Assembly (NCBI GenBank): GCA_934254915.1
Contig: CAKQMH010000007.1
Location: forward strand, 18,343-82,342
Direction: 5' to 3'
DNA from: an uncultured Alphaproteobacteria bacterium
GTDB lineage: Bacteria > Pseudomonadota > Alphaproteobacteria > RF32 > CAG-239
DNA: 64,000 nucleotides
Numbering within the stretch: the first letter of the stretch is position 1; every line of letters begins with the position of its first letter. Below, one piece after another: positions 56,931 to 64,000 of this stretch. Both the position numbers and the translations under genes were made by a program. Under the pieces are notes generated by a model, which saw only the letters and a program-made list of their open reading frames with translations, did not search any database and was not told the origin of the DNA.

Positions 56931-57047
56931 TCACTTAACAATATTTTCAATAATAGAAAATGTTTGACTGACAGGATATATCTCAAATTTTACCCTGTAT
57001 CTCTTAAAGTCTGAATAAGTAGATGTAATTGTTCTTGCCGTGATGAT
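56931..57047 (-). pseudogene. Possible gene remnant sharing the TITSTY segment
   Basis: Minus-strand frame reads RTITSTYSDFKRYR and ends at a stop near 56931. The shared 20 bp with 55629-55648 suggests both are pieces of one lost gene. No start codon is convincing. Confidence 0.3.
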
Positions 57048-57066
57048 AAAACTTCCCCGATATCTT

Positions 57067-57105
57067 AAACGGCAGGTTTTGATACCTGCCGCTTGTATTG
57101 GTGAT
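57067..57105 (-). repeat. tRNA-Glu 3'-flank repeat, copy 2 (about 39 bp)
   Basis: Only the terminator hairpin (CGGCAGG/CCTGCCG) and the tRNA end ATCACCA are kept, with one changed base in the loop. It lies between the histidine phosphatase and the HAD gene. The rest of the 57048-57126 gap shows nothing else clear. Confidence 0.75.
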
Positions 57106-57126
57106 GCTTACCTCACAGTTTACGAG

Positions 57127-57801
57127 TTATTGGGTACTCCTTAGTATGTCTCCAACCTCACTCATTGTTGAACAAACAGCAATTACACCAGAATTAATAC
57201 ATTTTTTTCTATATTCTTCAGTATCATTACCCTCTGCACCAACAAAAGCAATGCATTGCATATTTGCAGCTTTTGCACCTGCAAAATCATTTAAACTATC
57301 ACCAATTACAATGCAGTCTTCTGGTTTATATCCTTTGGTTTTTGCCGCTAATAAAAACAAATCAGGTGCCGGTTTACCTTGCTTGACCATATCAACAGTA
57401 AAAAAGTATTGTGACGATATATATTTTTCAATCCACCTGAATTGTGTCATTTTCCAAGTATGCTGTTCTTTAGTGGCTCCTGTTGCAATACAATGCTCAA
57501 ATTGATTATTTGACATTACATCCTCAACTCCATCTATAGGTTGCATAAAGTGCATACCTTTATAAATTTCACCTTCATCAATTTTTTGCATAAATTCATC
57601 ATCTATAACCAATGTAGGAAAATATTTTTTTAGACGTTCTTTTCTTGTTTTATCGGATACACCTACTAATAAATTTAATTTTTCTTCATCACTTAATTGT
57701 AAATTCTTTTCTTTTTCAAGCGTTTCTACCCAAACTGATACCCATAACTTTTCACTATCAGCTATTACACCATCAAAATCCCATATTATCAATTTTTTCA
57801 T
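57127..57801 (-). CDS. HAD family hydrolase (phosphatase-like)
   Basis: The 224-residue product has all HAD motifs: WDFDGVIADSEKLW (motif I with DxD), an inserted helical cap, the ATGA region (HCIATGATKEQ, motif II), and KPAPDLFLLAA plus CIVIGDSLNDFAGAKAA (motifs III and IV). It belongs with the beta-phosphoglucomutase/phosphatase-like branch; the substrate is unknown. The ATG at 57801 follows GGAGAG. It is AT-rich and lies between two tRNA-Glu flank repeats, suggesting acquisition. Confidence 0.9.
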   Translation of the reverse strand: MKKLIIWDFDGVIADSEKLWVSVWVETLEKEKNLQLSDEEKLNLLVGVSDKTRKERLKKYFPTLVIDDEFMQKIDEGEIYKGMHFMQPIDGVEDVMSNNQFEHCIATGATKEQHTWKMTQFRWIEKYISSQYFFTVDMVKQGKPAPDLFLLAAKTKGYKPEDCIVIGDSLNDFAGAKAANMQCIAFVGAEGNDTEEYRKKCINSGVIAVCSTMSEVGDILRSTQ

Positions 57802-57915
57802 AAATTCTCTCCTTATCAAAAGAATATCTGAATCAAAAGAATATCTGAGAATATAGTCTAATGCAATTAAATCTTTTCGAATATTTGCCTAAAATATCAA
57901 TTTTTGAAAAACTAA

Positions 57916-58080
57916 CACTCGAAACTGCTTAAAGGCTTGGAAAATAAAGAAACTTCTCTTAGCTTTGCGAGGGAGAAACGACCGCTGCAAAGGTTAGTTG
58001 TTCGCGTAAGTAGAAAGCGTTTAGCTTTCGTAGCGACGCAAAAACGGCAGGTTTTTATACCTGCCGCTTGCATTGGTGAT
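57916..58080 (-). repeat. tRNA-Glu 3'-flank repeat, copy 3 (native, 165 bp)
   Basis: This is the copy joined to the intact tRNA-Glu. It matches copy 1 at 55932-56096 over its full length with scattered differences, and copy 2 over its last 39 bp. Confidence 0.75.
58040..58069 (-). terminator. Terminator of tRNA-Glu
   Basis: On the minus strand CGGCAGG and CCTGCCG form a stem with TTTTTG, just 3' of the tRNA. Confidence 0.9.
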
Positions 58081-58148
58081 CCCAACGGGATTCGAACCCA
58101 TATTACCACCGTGAAAGGGTGGTGTCCTAACCATTAGACGATGGGACC
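58074..58148 (-). tRNA. tRNA-Glu (UUC)
   Basis: Cloverleaf visible on the minus strand: acceptor GGTCCCA paired with TGGGATC (one G-U), D loop CGTCTAATGGTTAGGAC, anticodon stem CCACC/GGTGG with anticodon TTC, T loop GGGTTCGAATCCC, and an encoded CCA. 75 nt. Its 3' end is duplicated twice to the left. Confidence 0.97.
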
Positions 58149-58227
58149 AATCGTTTAGAACAAGAGCATATATATAGGTAAAAAATCATTAGGTCAAGAA
58201 ATATTTTTTAAAAAATGCATTTTTTTC

Positions 58228-59511
58228 TTATAACGGCTCAATTTCATAGTGCGGATTGAGAATTTTAACAATTTCCGTCAATGGAACAAGGCGTATTTGC
58301 TTATCTTTCAGCGTCGGCAGCCACTCGCTTAACGCTGCATAAGTCTGTGTTTTGGGGTGTCCGATAGCAATAGCAAAACCATTTTTGTGCGCCAAGCGCT
58401 CTGTTTGGGCCAGTTGTCCTAAAATATATGCTTTGTCATTGTTGTTATCTAAGAAAACATTGCGCGAAACATAACCAATTTGCACCGTTTCGGCCGCTTC
58501 TTTGGCGCGTGAATGAGGCGAGGTTTTGGAATCCAGAAAGAACAGTTTATGCTGCTTCAGAATTTCCATAATCGCTTCCATCCGCGCCTTGTCCTCAGTC
58601 AGGCGGCTGCCCATATGGTTGTTGATGCCTTTTATTCCCTCAAATTTGGACAGCATTTCTTTCAATCCACTTTGGAGCTGCGCTGTTGACATCTTTGTCG
58701 TTAAGACATCCGGCGCTTCATCAACTTTTTTTTGTGCTTCCATCGGTACGTGAATCATAATCTCCTGACCGCTTTGGCGAGAATTTTCAACTTGTTGTTT
58801 CAAATTTTTGCCATAAGTCAAAAAAGACACGGTCAGCGGAGCTTGCAGGCTGGCGATATCTTTAGTGCGCTTAAGGCTGATGCCCATATCATCAATAACA
58901 ATGGCTATTACCGGATTTTCTCCGAAATAAAACGGCTTGCGCGTTGGTTTGGTGTCAATATCTTTGATGTTTTTGGTGTAGATATGCGTAAATTCGGAAT
59001 CTGTGCCATCGTCTTGCAAGCTTTGCTCTTCAATAATATCTTCCGGCAACTCTTCTTCATAAAGCTTGTCCAGATCTTCCTGCGCCGGCTCATCAAAATT
59101 GGCGCTGTCTGCCGTTGCCGGTTGTGTTTCGGCTTTGTTTTCTTCAATATTCGAAGTCGGGGCGATAGCTTTTTCCAAAAGTTGCGAGTTGGCACTTTCG
59201 GCTTCAATAATCGTTATTTTTTCTTCCTCATTATACAAAAACTGCGCCGATGTCGGAATATCGCCGGCTTCGTTATCCGAAACAGCTGCGTCTGTTGCAG
59301 GCTGCTCGTTATGCTTTGCATCATCGCCAATCACTTCGGTTTTGATTTCCACTTCCGCCCAATCCGGTGTCGGCGGCATATGGTTGTGGCGCGATGATTT
59401 CCAGCCCTCACTGATGAAAAAAACTCCCAGAACCATACACAAAATACAGCAACTTAATCTCCACATTTTACGCGTGCCATATTTAGCATATATGTCTGAG
59501 AGTTTTTTCAC
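58228..59511 (-). CDS. Divergent polysaccharide deacetylase family protein (YibQ-like)
   Basis: The 427-residue product has a membrane helix near residues 22-40 (LSCCILCMVLGVFFIS), an acidic low-complexity periplasmic linker to about residue 195, and a divergent deacetylase domain. That domain shows AIVIDDMGISLKRT, VSFLTYGKN, HVPMEAQ, NNHMGSRLT and the final GHPKTQTYAAL. Divergent polysaccharide deacetylases act on the cell envelope, but the substrate is not known. I chose GTG 59511; earlier starts are in-frame but overlap the end of lysS. It begins 13 nt after the lysS stop, so they are probably co-transcribed. Confidence 0.88.
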   Translation of the reverse strand: MKKLSDIYAKYGTRKMWRLSCCILCMVLGVFFISEGWKSSRHNHMPPTPDWAEVEIKTEVIGDDAKHNEQPATDAAVSDNEAGDIPTSAQFLYNEEEKITIIEAESANSQLLEKAIAPTSNIEENKAETQPATADSANFDEPAQEDLDKLYEEELPEDIIEEQSLQDDGTDSEFTHIYTKNIKDIDTKPTRKPFYFGENPVIAIVIDDMGISLKRTKDIASLQAPLTVSFLTYGKNLKQQVENSRQSGQEIMIHVPMEAQKKVDEAPDVLTTKMSTAQLQSGLKEMLSKFEGIKGINNHMGSRLTEDKARMEAIMEILKQHKLFFLDSKTSPHSRAKEAAETVQIGYVSRNVFLDNNNDKAYILGQLAQTERLAHKNGFAIAIGHPKTQTYAALSEWLPTLKDKQIRLVPLTEIVKILNPHYEIEPL

Positions 59512-59524
59512 GATTAACCGTCGC

Positions 59525-60997
59525 TTAGTCTTTTTTACGCAAGGTCGGGAAGGCAATGACGTCGCGAATGGTTTCTGCGCCGGTCAGCAAAATTGCCAAA
59601 CGGTCGATACCCATTCCCATGCCGCCGGTCGGAGGCAGAGCGTTTTCCAAAGCGGTAACATAATCTTCATCCAGCATTTGCGCTTCATCATCACCGGCTT
59701 CGCGTGCCGCAACCTGTGCTTCAAAACGTTCACGTTGTTCCAACGGGTTAGAAAGTTCTGAATAGGCACAACCGATTTCCATTCCGGCGATATAAGCGTC
59801 AAAATGTTCAACCAGACGCGGGTTAGAACGATGTGTCTTGGCCAACGGAGAAATATCACGCGGCATATCCATTACCAAAATCGGCTGAATCAGGTGTTCT
59901 TCAACCTTTTCATCAAAAACTTCCTGAACGACTTTGCCCCATGATGCACAATGATCGGTTTCGACGCCGATAGCTTTTGCCATTTCGCGGGCTTGTTCAA
60001 CATTTTGTGCCTGCATCAGGTCGATACCGGCATATTCCTTAACCAAATCGACAATCGACTTACGGGCAAAACCTTTGCTTAAGTCAATTTCGTTGCCGTT
60101 GAAAGTTATGGTCTTTGTTCCCAAAACTTTTTCGGCCACATAAGGGATAAGTTCGGCAAAAAGATCAGCCATATCATTATAGTCGGCATATGCCTGATAA
60201 GCTTCCAGTCCGGTAAACTCCGGATTGTGGCTTTTGTCGATCCCCTCATTGCGGAAGTTGCGTCCGATTTCAAATACCCGATCAAAACCGCCGACAACCA
60301 AGCGCTTGAGGAACAATTCCGGCGCAATACGCAAATACAAGTCCATATCCAGCGTGTTGTGGTGAGTGATAAACGGTTTTGCATTAGCGCCGCCCATAAT
60401 GGAGTGCAGCATCGGGGTTTCGACTTCCATAAATTGGTGTTCCTCAAACCAACGGCGTACGGCCGATGTAATCTTGCAGCGTTTTTCAAAAATTTCGCGG
60501 CTGTCGTCATTCATGATAAAGTCAACATAACGTTGGCGATAGCGGGCTTCGACATCGGTCAAACCGTGGAATTTTTCCGGCAGCGGCTGCAGAGCTTTAG
60601 AAATAATATCAAATTTTTCGGCCGCAACCGACAATTCTCCGCGCGGTGTCCGGCGGATATAGCCGCTGATTCCGACCAAATCGCCGACATCAAGATTTTT
60701 CAAAATCTCCAAATCATTTTCACTGAGGTGGTTTTTGTGGCAAAAAGCCTGAATTTTGCCGCTTGCATCTTTAACATCAATAAACATACCGCTGTTACGA
60801 ACAGCCATAGCGCGTCCGGCGATGGTAACCCGATCTTCGGTGTCTGTTCCGGCTTCCAAATCTTTGTATTTTTCTTGTAATTGCGCTGCAAAGTGAGTCG
60901 GTTGAAAACGGTAAGGGTAGGGGTTGTATCCCAAATCCTGCAAAGCCTTTAACTTTGCCAAACGGGATTCGCGATGAATATTTGTTTCATTAGCCAT
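59525..60997 (-). CDS. lysS: Lysyl-tRNA synthetase, class II
   Basis: This enzyme charges tRNA-Lys. The 490-residue product has an N-terminal OB-fold ([21 protein letters not shown]), motif 2 [20 protein letters not shown] and motif 3 [15 protein letters not shown]. The start ATG 60997 has AGGAAAA upstream; an upstream extension is in-frame but not needed. A YibQ-like gene follows on the same strand. Confidence 0.97.
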   Translation of the reverse strand: MANETNIHRESRLAKLKALQDLGYNPYPYRFQPTHFAAQLQEKYKDLEAGTDTEDRVTIAGRAMAVRNSGMFIDVKDASGKIQAFCHKNHLSENDLEILKNLDVGDLVGISGYIRRTPRGELSVAAEKFDIISKALQPLPEKFHGLTDVEARYRQRYVDFIMNDDSREIFEKRCKITSAVRRWFEEHQFMEVETPMLHSIMGGANAKPFITHHNTLDMDLYLRIAPELFLKRLVVGGFDRVFEIGRNFRNEGIDKSHNPEFTGLEAYQAYADYNDMADLFAELIPYVAEKVLGTKTITFNGNEIDLSKGFARKSIVDLVKEYAGIDLMQAQNVEQAREMAKAIGVETDHCASWGKVVQEVFDEKVEEHLIQPILVMDMPRDISPLAKTHRSNPRLVEHFDAYIAGMEIGCAYSELSNPLEQRERFEAQVAAREAGDDEAQMLDEDYVTALENALPPTGGMGMGIDRLAILLTGAETIRDVIAFPTLRKKD

Positions 60998-61135
60998 TAT
61001 TTTTCCTATTGTTTTTTCAAAATTACCATAATTAAGCCCTACTATAAACAAAGCAAATATTTTTTCAATAAAAAACGTGTTTTTTTCTGGCAATGAATTG
61101 TTTTTTGCGCTATATTATAGACAAAGGAGTACAAA

Positions 61136-62149
61136 ATGTCAGTAAAAGATAGGATAGAACAGCTTAAATTGCGGGCTAAACAGGTTGCGTTGACGGCAGC
61201 AGTGGTTGCCGGCGGCAAGTCTAATGTGGCAGCCGCTCAGCCGCAGCAGACGCTTGATAAAAACATCGCTCCGATAGAAATCAATGCTTCTCCGCGGCAG
61301 TTTGATACTGACAGTCTGCCCGATGATTTGTTTGCTCAAAATCTGCAGTTGATTGCCGCCGAACGGCAGTTTGCCGAAGTTTCCAAGTCCGGCAAATACA
61401 AAGGTCTGCAAATTAACTATGCCGCAACTCAGGCGCAGGATATCGGTCACGTTTTTGAGTCGGGAATGAACCCTACGGCTTATAACGGACGCTATATCGG
61501 TTGGTATCAAATGAGTTTGGCTCAAGGCGGACTTATGTCGCAGTTTGTCCGCAACATGGGGCAAAAATATCCTAATCTCCGCGGCAAAAGTCTGACCTCT
61601 CAGGCTTTTCGTCAGGCTTATAATGCCTATGCCACCGGACAGAATAAAGATGCGTTTAACCGCGATTTGTTCAACTTTAACTTTGATAAAGTTTACGCCC
61701 CGATTTTTAACAGTTTGGCGAGCAATCTTAAGGATTTCCCGCAAATTAATAAAGAAAACTGCAATAGTCCGCAATATATGGCATTGGCGGGAGCGATAAT
61801 GTCTTGCGCCAACCAAAACCCGAAGCGAACGCGGGAATTTTTTGCGCAGGCTTGGAATCAACATTATGCTCAGGGCAAGTTTAATCCTCAAGATGAAATC
61901 AGCGCCATGGAATTTTACGGCAAAGTCATTGCCTCGTCTTATGATATCCGTCAAAGCAAATGGGGAATGGCAACGCGTTATAGAGAGGAAAAGAAATTGG
62001 CTCTGGCGCTGAATAACTATAATATTGCCGCCCATCGGCTTGAACTGGTTAAACTAAAGACTAATGTCACCCGCTCAACTTTGGCCGAAAATACTCCGGC
62101 TCAAAAAACTAATCTCAATTTTGCTTATCTCGCGCAAAATCAACGCTGA
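61136..62149 (+). CDS. Lysozyme-like protein, probable peptidoglycan-active
   Basis: The 337-residue product has no membrane anchor or clear Sec signal, although an Ala-rich hydrophobic stretch is near residues 15-32. A lysozyme-superfamily-like motif HVFESGMNPTAYN ... YIGWYQMSL (about residues 108-128) has a Glu in the usual catalytic position and the following G-W-Y-Q. The rest is helical with a proline-poor core, and no clear cell-wall-binding domain. It is alone between the divergent lysS and lexA on the same strand. Function is inferred from one motif only. Confidence 0.6.
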   Translation: MSVKDRIEQLKLRAKQVALTAAVVAGGKSNVAAAQPQQTLDKNIAPIEINASPRQFDTDSLPDDLFAQNLQLIAAERQFAEVSKSGKYKGLQINYAATQAQDIGHVFESGMNPTAYNGRYIGWYQMSLAQGGLMSQFVRNMGQKYPNLRGKSLTSQAFRQAYNAYATGQNKDAFNRDLFNFNFDKVYAPIFNSLASNLKDFPQINKENCNSPQYMALAGAIMSCANQNPKRTREFFAQAWNQHYAQGKFNPQDEISAMEFYGKVIASSYDIRQSKWGMATRYREEKKLALALNNYNIAAHRLELVKLKTNVTRSTLAENTPAQKTNLNFAYLAQNQR

Positions 62150-62177
62150 AAATAAATTCTTGACTTTAAGCGCAAAA

Positions 62178-62192
62178 GAACTAAACTAGAAC
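62178..62192 (+). promoter_or_regulatory. LexA (SOS) box upstream of lexA
   Basis: GAAC-N7-GAAC is a direct-repeat match to the alphaproteobacterial LexA operator, located about 28 nt before the lexA start. It implies autoregulation. Confidence 0.85.
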
Positions 62193-62219
62193 AAAATTTA
62201 TGTTTTGGTGAGGTTGTTT

Positions 62220-62876
62220 ATGCTGACGGAAAAGCAATATAAACTATTGTTATTTATCAATAAAGTCTTGAAAGAAACCGGTTGTTCCCCGTCGTTTGAT
62301 GAGATGAAAGACGCGGTCGGCCTGAAGTCCAAATCGGGAATTCATGCGCTTATTGAGTCCTTGGAGGAGCGCAATTTTATCCGCAAACTGCCGCATAAAG
62401 CGCGTGCTTTGGAGGTTTTGCGCCTGCCTAAGCTTAAACCCAGCTCAATTGTGGAAGAAGAACGTAAGCGTGACGCTGCTCTCAAAACCGCAATGGTGGA
62501 AATTCCGCTGTACGGCAAAATTGCCGCCGGTACGCCGATTGAGGCCATTGCCAATGAAACCGAAAAATTTGCCGTCCCTTATGATATGGTCAGCCGCGGC
62601 CAATATTATGCTTTGACGATTGAAGGTGATTCAATGGTTAATATCGGTATTCTTGACGGAGATACGGTTATTATCAAAAAAGCTGATACCGCCAATAACG
62701 GCGATATTGTTGTTGCTTTGGTCGATAATAATGAGGCGACTTTGAAGGAAATCCACAAAGAAGGGGCTGAAGTCGTGCTTATCCCTAAGAATGATGCTTA
62801 TGAACCGCGGCGTTTGGCGGCTTCCAGAGTCAGAGTGCAGGGGATTTTAAGCGGCCTGATGCGCACTTATCATTAA
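62220..62876 (+). CDS. lexA: SOS repressor LexA
   Basis: LexA represses DNA-repair genes until RecA triggers its self-cleavage. The 218-residue product has an N-terminal winged helix (SPSFDEMKDAVGLKSKSG recognition region). The cleavage site is Ala103-Gly104 in KIAAGTPIEA. The catalytic Ser138 (EGDSMVNIGI) and Lys176 (ATLKEI) are both present. ATG 62220 follows GAGG; a TTG 15 nt upstream is less likely. A LexA box lies upstream. Confidence 0.97.
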   Translation: MLTEKQYKLLLFINKVLKETGCSPSFDEMKDAVGLKSKSGIHALIESLEERNFIRKLPHKARALEVLRLPKLKPSSIVEEERKRDAALKTAMVEIPLYGKIAAGTPIEAIANETEKFAVPYDMVSRGQYYALTIEGDSMVNIGILDGDTVIIKKADTANNGDIVVALVDNNEATLKEIHKEGAEVVLIPKNDAYEPRRLAASRVRVQGILSGLMRTYH

Positions 62877-62918
62877 TTAAAGTCGGTAGTTACACCATTC
62901 ATCACCAAAATATTTTAT

Positions 62919-63132
62919 TTAAATGTCATTTCGACTGGAGCGTAGCGGAATTGATAAATCTTGGCTTTATTTACTGTGCCGCGCATCAGTCGCGGCACTT
63001 ATACTGTCACCCTGAGCGCAGTCGAAGGGTCTCGGCTATATTTTTCATAGTAGCAACAAAGTTTGATGTCGGGACTTACGCCCGACAATACGTTAAGGCC
63101 GAGATGTCTCGACTACGCTCAAGGTGACATTT
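62919..63132. repeat. Cluster of REP-like palindromes
   Basis: Three motifs: GTGCCGCG/CGCGGCAC hairpin (62976-62999 region); the long inverted pair GTCACCCTGAGCGCAGTCGA (63007) and TCGACTACGCTCAAGGTGAC (63109); and an inner hairpin TGTCGGG/CCCGACA (63067-63087). Related pieces occur at 13796-13848 and 21025-21082. No gene in this stretch. Confidence 0.7.
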
Positions 63133-63170
63133 TTTTTAATACATTTCCGCACCAATACACACTCAACACA

Positions 63171-63405
63171 GAAGTTTCGGATAGAGGAATTTATAGAGTG
63201 GATAACAAGGCGAGTGTGAGTGAGCAACCGCTAAGTAAAAACAACCATTGCTCTGGTTGTTTTTGTCTGCAAGGTCTTGGGAACATCTTGTTGAGCTAGA
63301 ACGCTACCGCATTTCGCGGCGAAACTAGATGCCCAAGAAATTGGTAGTACGTGACCGAACACGAGACCGCAGTTAGCTGCTCTAGAAAACCTCTAGACGA
63401 GCTTC
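63171..63405. repeat. Element B: TIR element related to element A, with a 122-bp core
   Basis: The ends GAAGTTTCGGATAGAGG and CCTCTAGACGAGCTTC match element A's terminal repeats in reverse orientation. The arms 63171-63223 and 63346-63412 are nearly identical to element A's, but the core (63224-63345) is different and contains several stems. It ends 8 nt before the flagellin stop codon. Confidence 0.7.
63236..63264. terminator. Bidirectional hairpin in the core of element B
   Basis: AAAAACAACC and GGTTGTTTTT arms form a stem with T-runs on both strands. On the minus strand it would end the flagellin transcript. Confidence 0.7.
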
Positions 63406-63413
63406 CCCGGCAC

Positions 63414-64000
63414 TTAGAAGAGTTTTAATATCTCCCTCGCGGATTCTGAGGCTAGGGAGAGAGCATTAACCGCCAACTGTTGTCTGGTTTGGAGGGCGAG
63501 CATGGTTGCGCTTTCGGAGTTCATATCGGCAAGGGTTAAATTATCCGCACCCTCAGTCATAACATTAATCAGACTATCGGTAAAATTCTGACGGGTGGTA
63601 AGGATACTGTAATTGTTCCCTAATTCAGTAGTGAAACTCCGAATTGACGACAAAGCATCGGCGATTTCTGATAGTGATTGAGCAATGTCGCCTTGGGTCT
63701 GCCACTCGAAAGTAGTTAAGCCAAGTGCTGAGCTAGTCATATCAGCTCCGTCGACGGTCAGTGAGCTACTGCGGTCTTCGTTGAACATGACGGATAAATC
63801 ATTGCCTTTGAGCAAATTTATCCCCTTGTATGATGCGTCATTCATCAGCTCATCGTATTGATTTATTAATTTCTTGTAGCCTTTGGCCGCTTTGTCAGTA
63901 TTATTGGCTGTCCGCTTGTTTACCGGTGGAAAATTATTCCAATTGGTTGTATTTGTGGTCTTAGTAAAACCCGGTAACGTACCAAGGTTTTGTGAAGTAA
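63414..64000 (-). CDS. Flagellin, C-terminal part (5' end outside window)
   Basis: The frame is open to the window edge; about 195 C-terminal residues are present. The protein would form the flagellar filament. The last 90 residues carry the Flagellin_C features: SEIADALSSIRSFTTELGNN, RQNFTDSLINVMTEGADNLT, and ESATMLALQTRQQLAVNAL. Here the end reads SAREILKLF. Element B follows immediately. A sigma-54 or other promoter would be outside the window. Confidence 0.88.
   Translation of the reverse strand, partial: TSQNLGTLPGFTKTTNTTNWNNFPPVNKRTANNTDKAAKGYKKLINQYDELMNDASYKGINLLKGNDLSVMFNEDRSSSLTVDGADMTSSALGLTTFEWQTQGDIAQSLSEIADALSSIRSFTTELGNNYSILTTRQNFTDSLINVMTEGADNLTLADMNSESATMLALQTRQQLAVNALSLASESAREILKLF

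Noticed and set aside
56056..58080. Three hairpin repeats as integron attC sites
   Set aside because: No integron integrase is present, the genes are in mixed orientation, and the repeats contain the end of tRNA-Glu with its terminator, which explains them better.
57912..58109. Minus-strand open frame running from tRNA-Glu into its flank
   Set aside because: It starts inside the tRNA and passes through the terminator; not a gene.
58732..59397. Plus-strand open frame of 221 codons
   Set aside because: It overlaps the deacetylase gene on the opposite strand and is rich in Phe/Arg as reversed codons give; a shadow.
60227..60880. Plus-strand open frame of 217 codons
   Set aside because: Shadow of lysS.
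61139..62035. Minus-strand open frame of 298 codons
   Set aside because: It is opposite the lysozyme-like gene, which has a better start and composition; treated as a shadow.

Overview
The window looks like a chromosomal segment of an uncultured, probably gut- or host-associated alphaproteobacterium of moderate to low GC. The lineage is inferred from several things: a fliF-fliG-fliH/flbE-fliN-flbD flagellar cluster of the Caulobacter type, prmC followed by a DUF4167 protein, a lpxA-lpxI-lpxB cluster, a GAAC-N7-GAAC LexA box, an RpoH-type heat-shock promoter, and large cysteine-rich exported proteins. No rRNA, CRISPR array, transposase or integrase gene is visible. Two tRNA genes are present, tRNA-Phe and tRNA-Glu.

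Layout. 1-13.6 kb is flagellar: the 3' part of flgE with its terminator, then one long co-directional unit fliF-fliG-fliH-fliN-flbD-flhA-flhF-flhG, a FliK-like gene and a membrane-bound J-domain/SH3 gene. FlbD is the sigma-54 activator of this regulon, and a textbook sigma-54 promoter lies upstream of a second, isolated hook-family gene at 21-22.3 kb. A flagellin gene enters at the far right edge. 13.8-21 kb holds an MFS transporter, argS, a small lipoprotein, a nitroreductase, gapA and pgk. 22.4-26.7 kb carries two tandem giant Cys-rich exported proteins of unknown function. 26.8-33.6 kb is cell-envelope and housekeeping: bactofilin with an M23 peptidase, pgpA, an FtsB-like protein, tRNA-Phe, an AlkA-like glycosylase, a DegT-type aminotransferase, and mlaA-mlaC. 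At 33.9-35.9 kb there is an unrecognised 651-residue protein. 36-41.8 kb has lpxA-lpxI-lpxB, a tiny Cys-rich exported protein, comEC and a YbaK-type deacylase. 41.8-53.7 kb has ogt, a SlyB-like lipoprotein, asnS, rpoH, prmC, DUF4167, a phosphoesterase, clpB and several unknowns.

54-58.1 kb is an AT-rich accessory patch next to tRNA-Glu. It holds a P-loop kinase/pyrophosphatase fusion, a GNAT acetyltransferase, a frameshifted histidine phosphatase and a HAD phosphatase. Three direct copies of the tRNA-Glu 3' end plus its terminator lie in this patch, which suggests successive insertions at the tRNA. 58.2-62.9 kb returns to core genes: a divergent polysaccharide deacetylase, lysS, a lysozyme-like unknown and an SOS-boxed lexA.

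Two related elements with imperfect 16-bp terminal inverted repeats sit at 13647-13769 and, in opposite orientation and with about 110 bp extra in the middle, at 63171-63405. The second abuts the flagellin stop codon. REP-like hairpins lie beside both. Two intergenic stretches (33.64-33.81 and 53.70-53.87 kb) end in strong terminators with no convincing gene and are candidate structured RNAs. All functional calls rest on reading the sequence; no searches were run.
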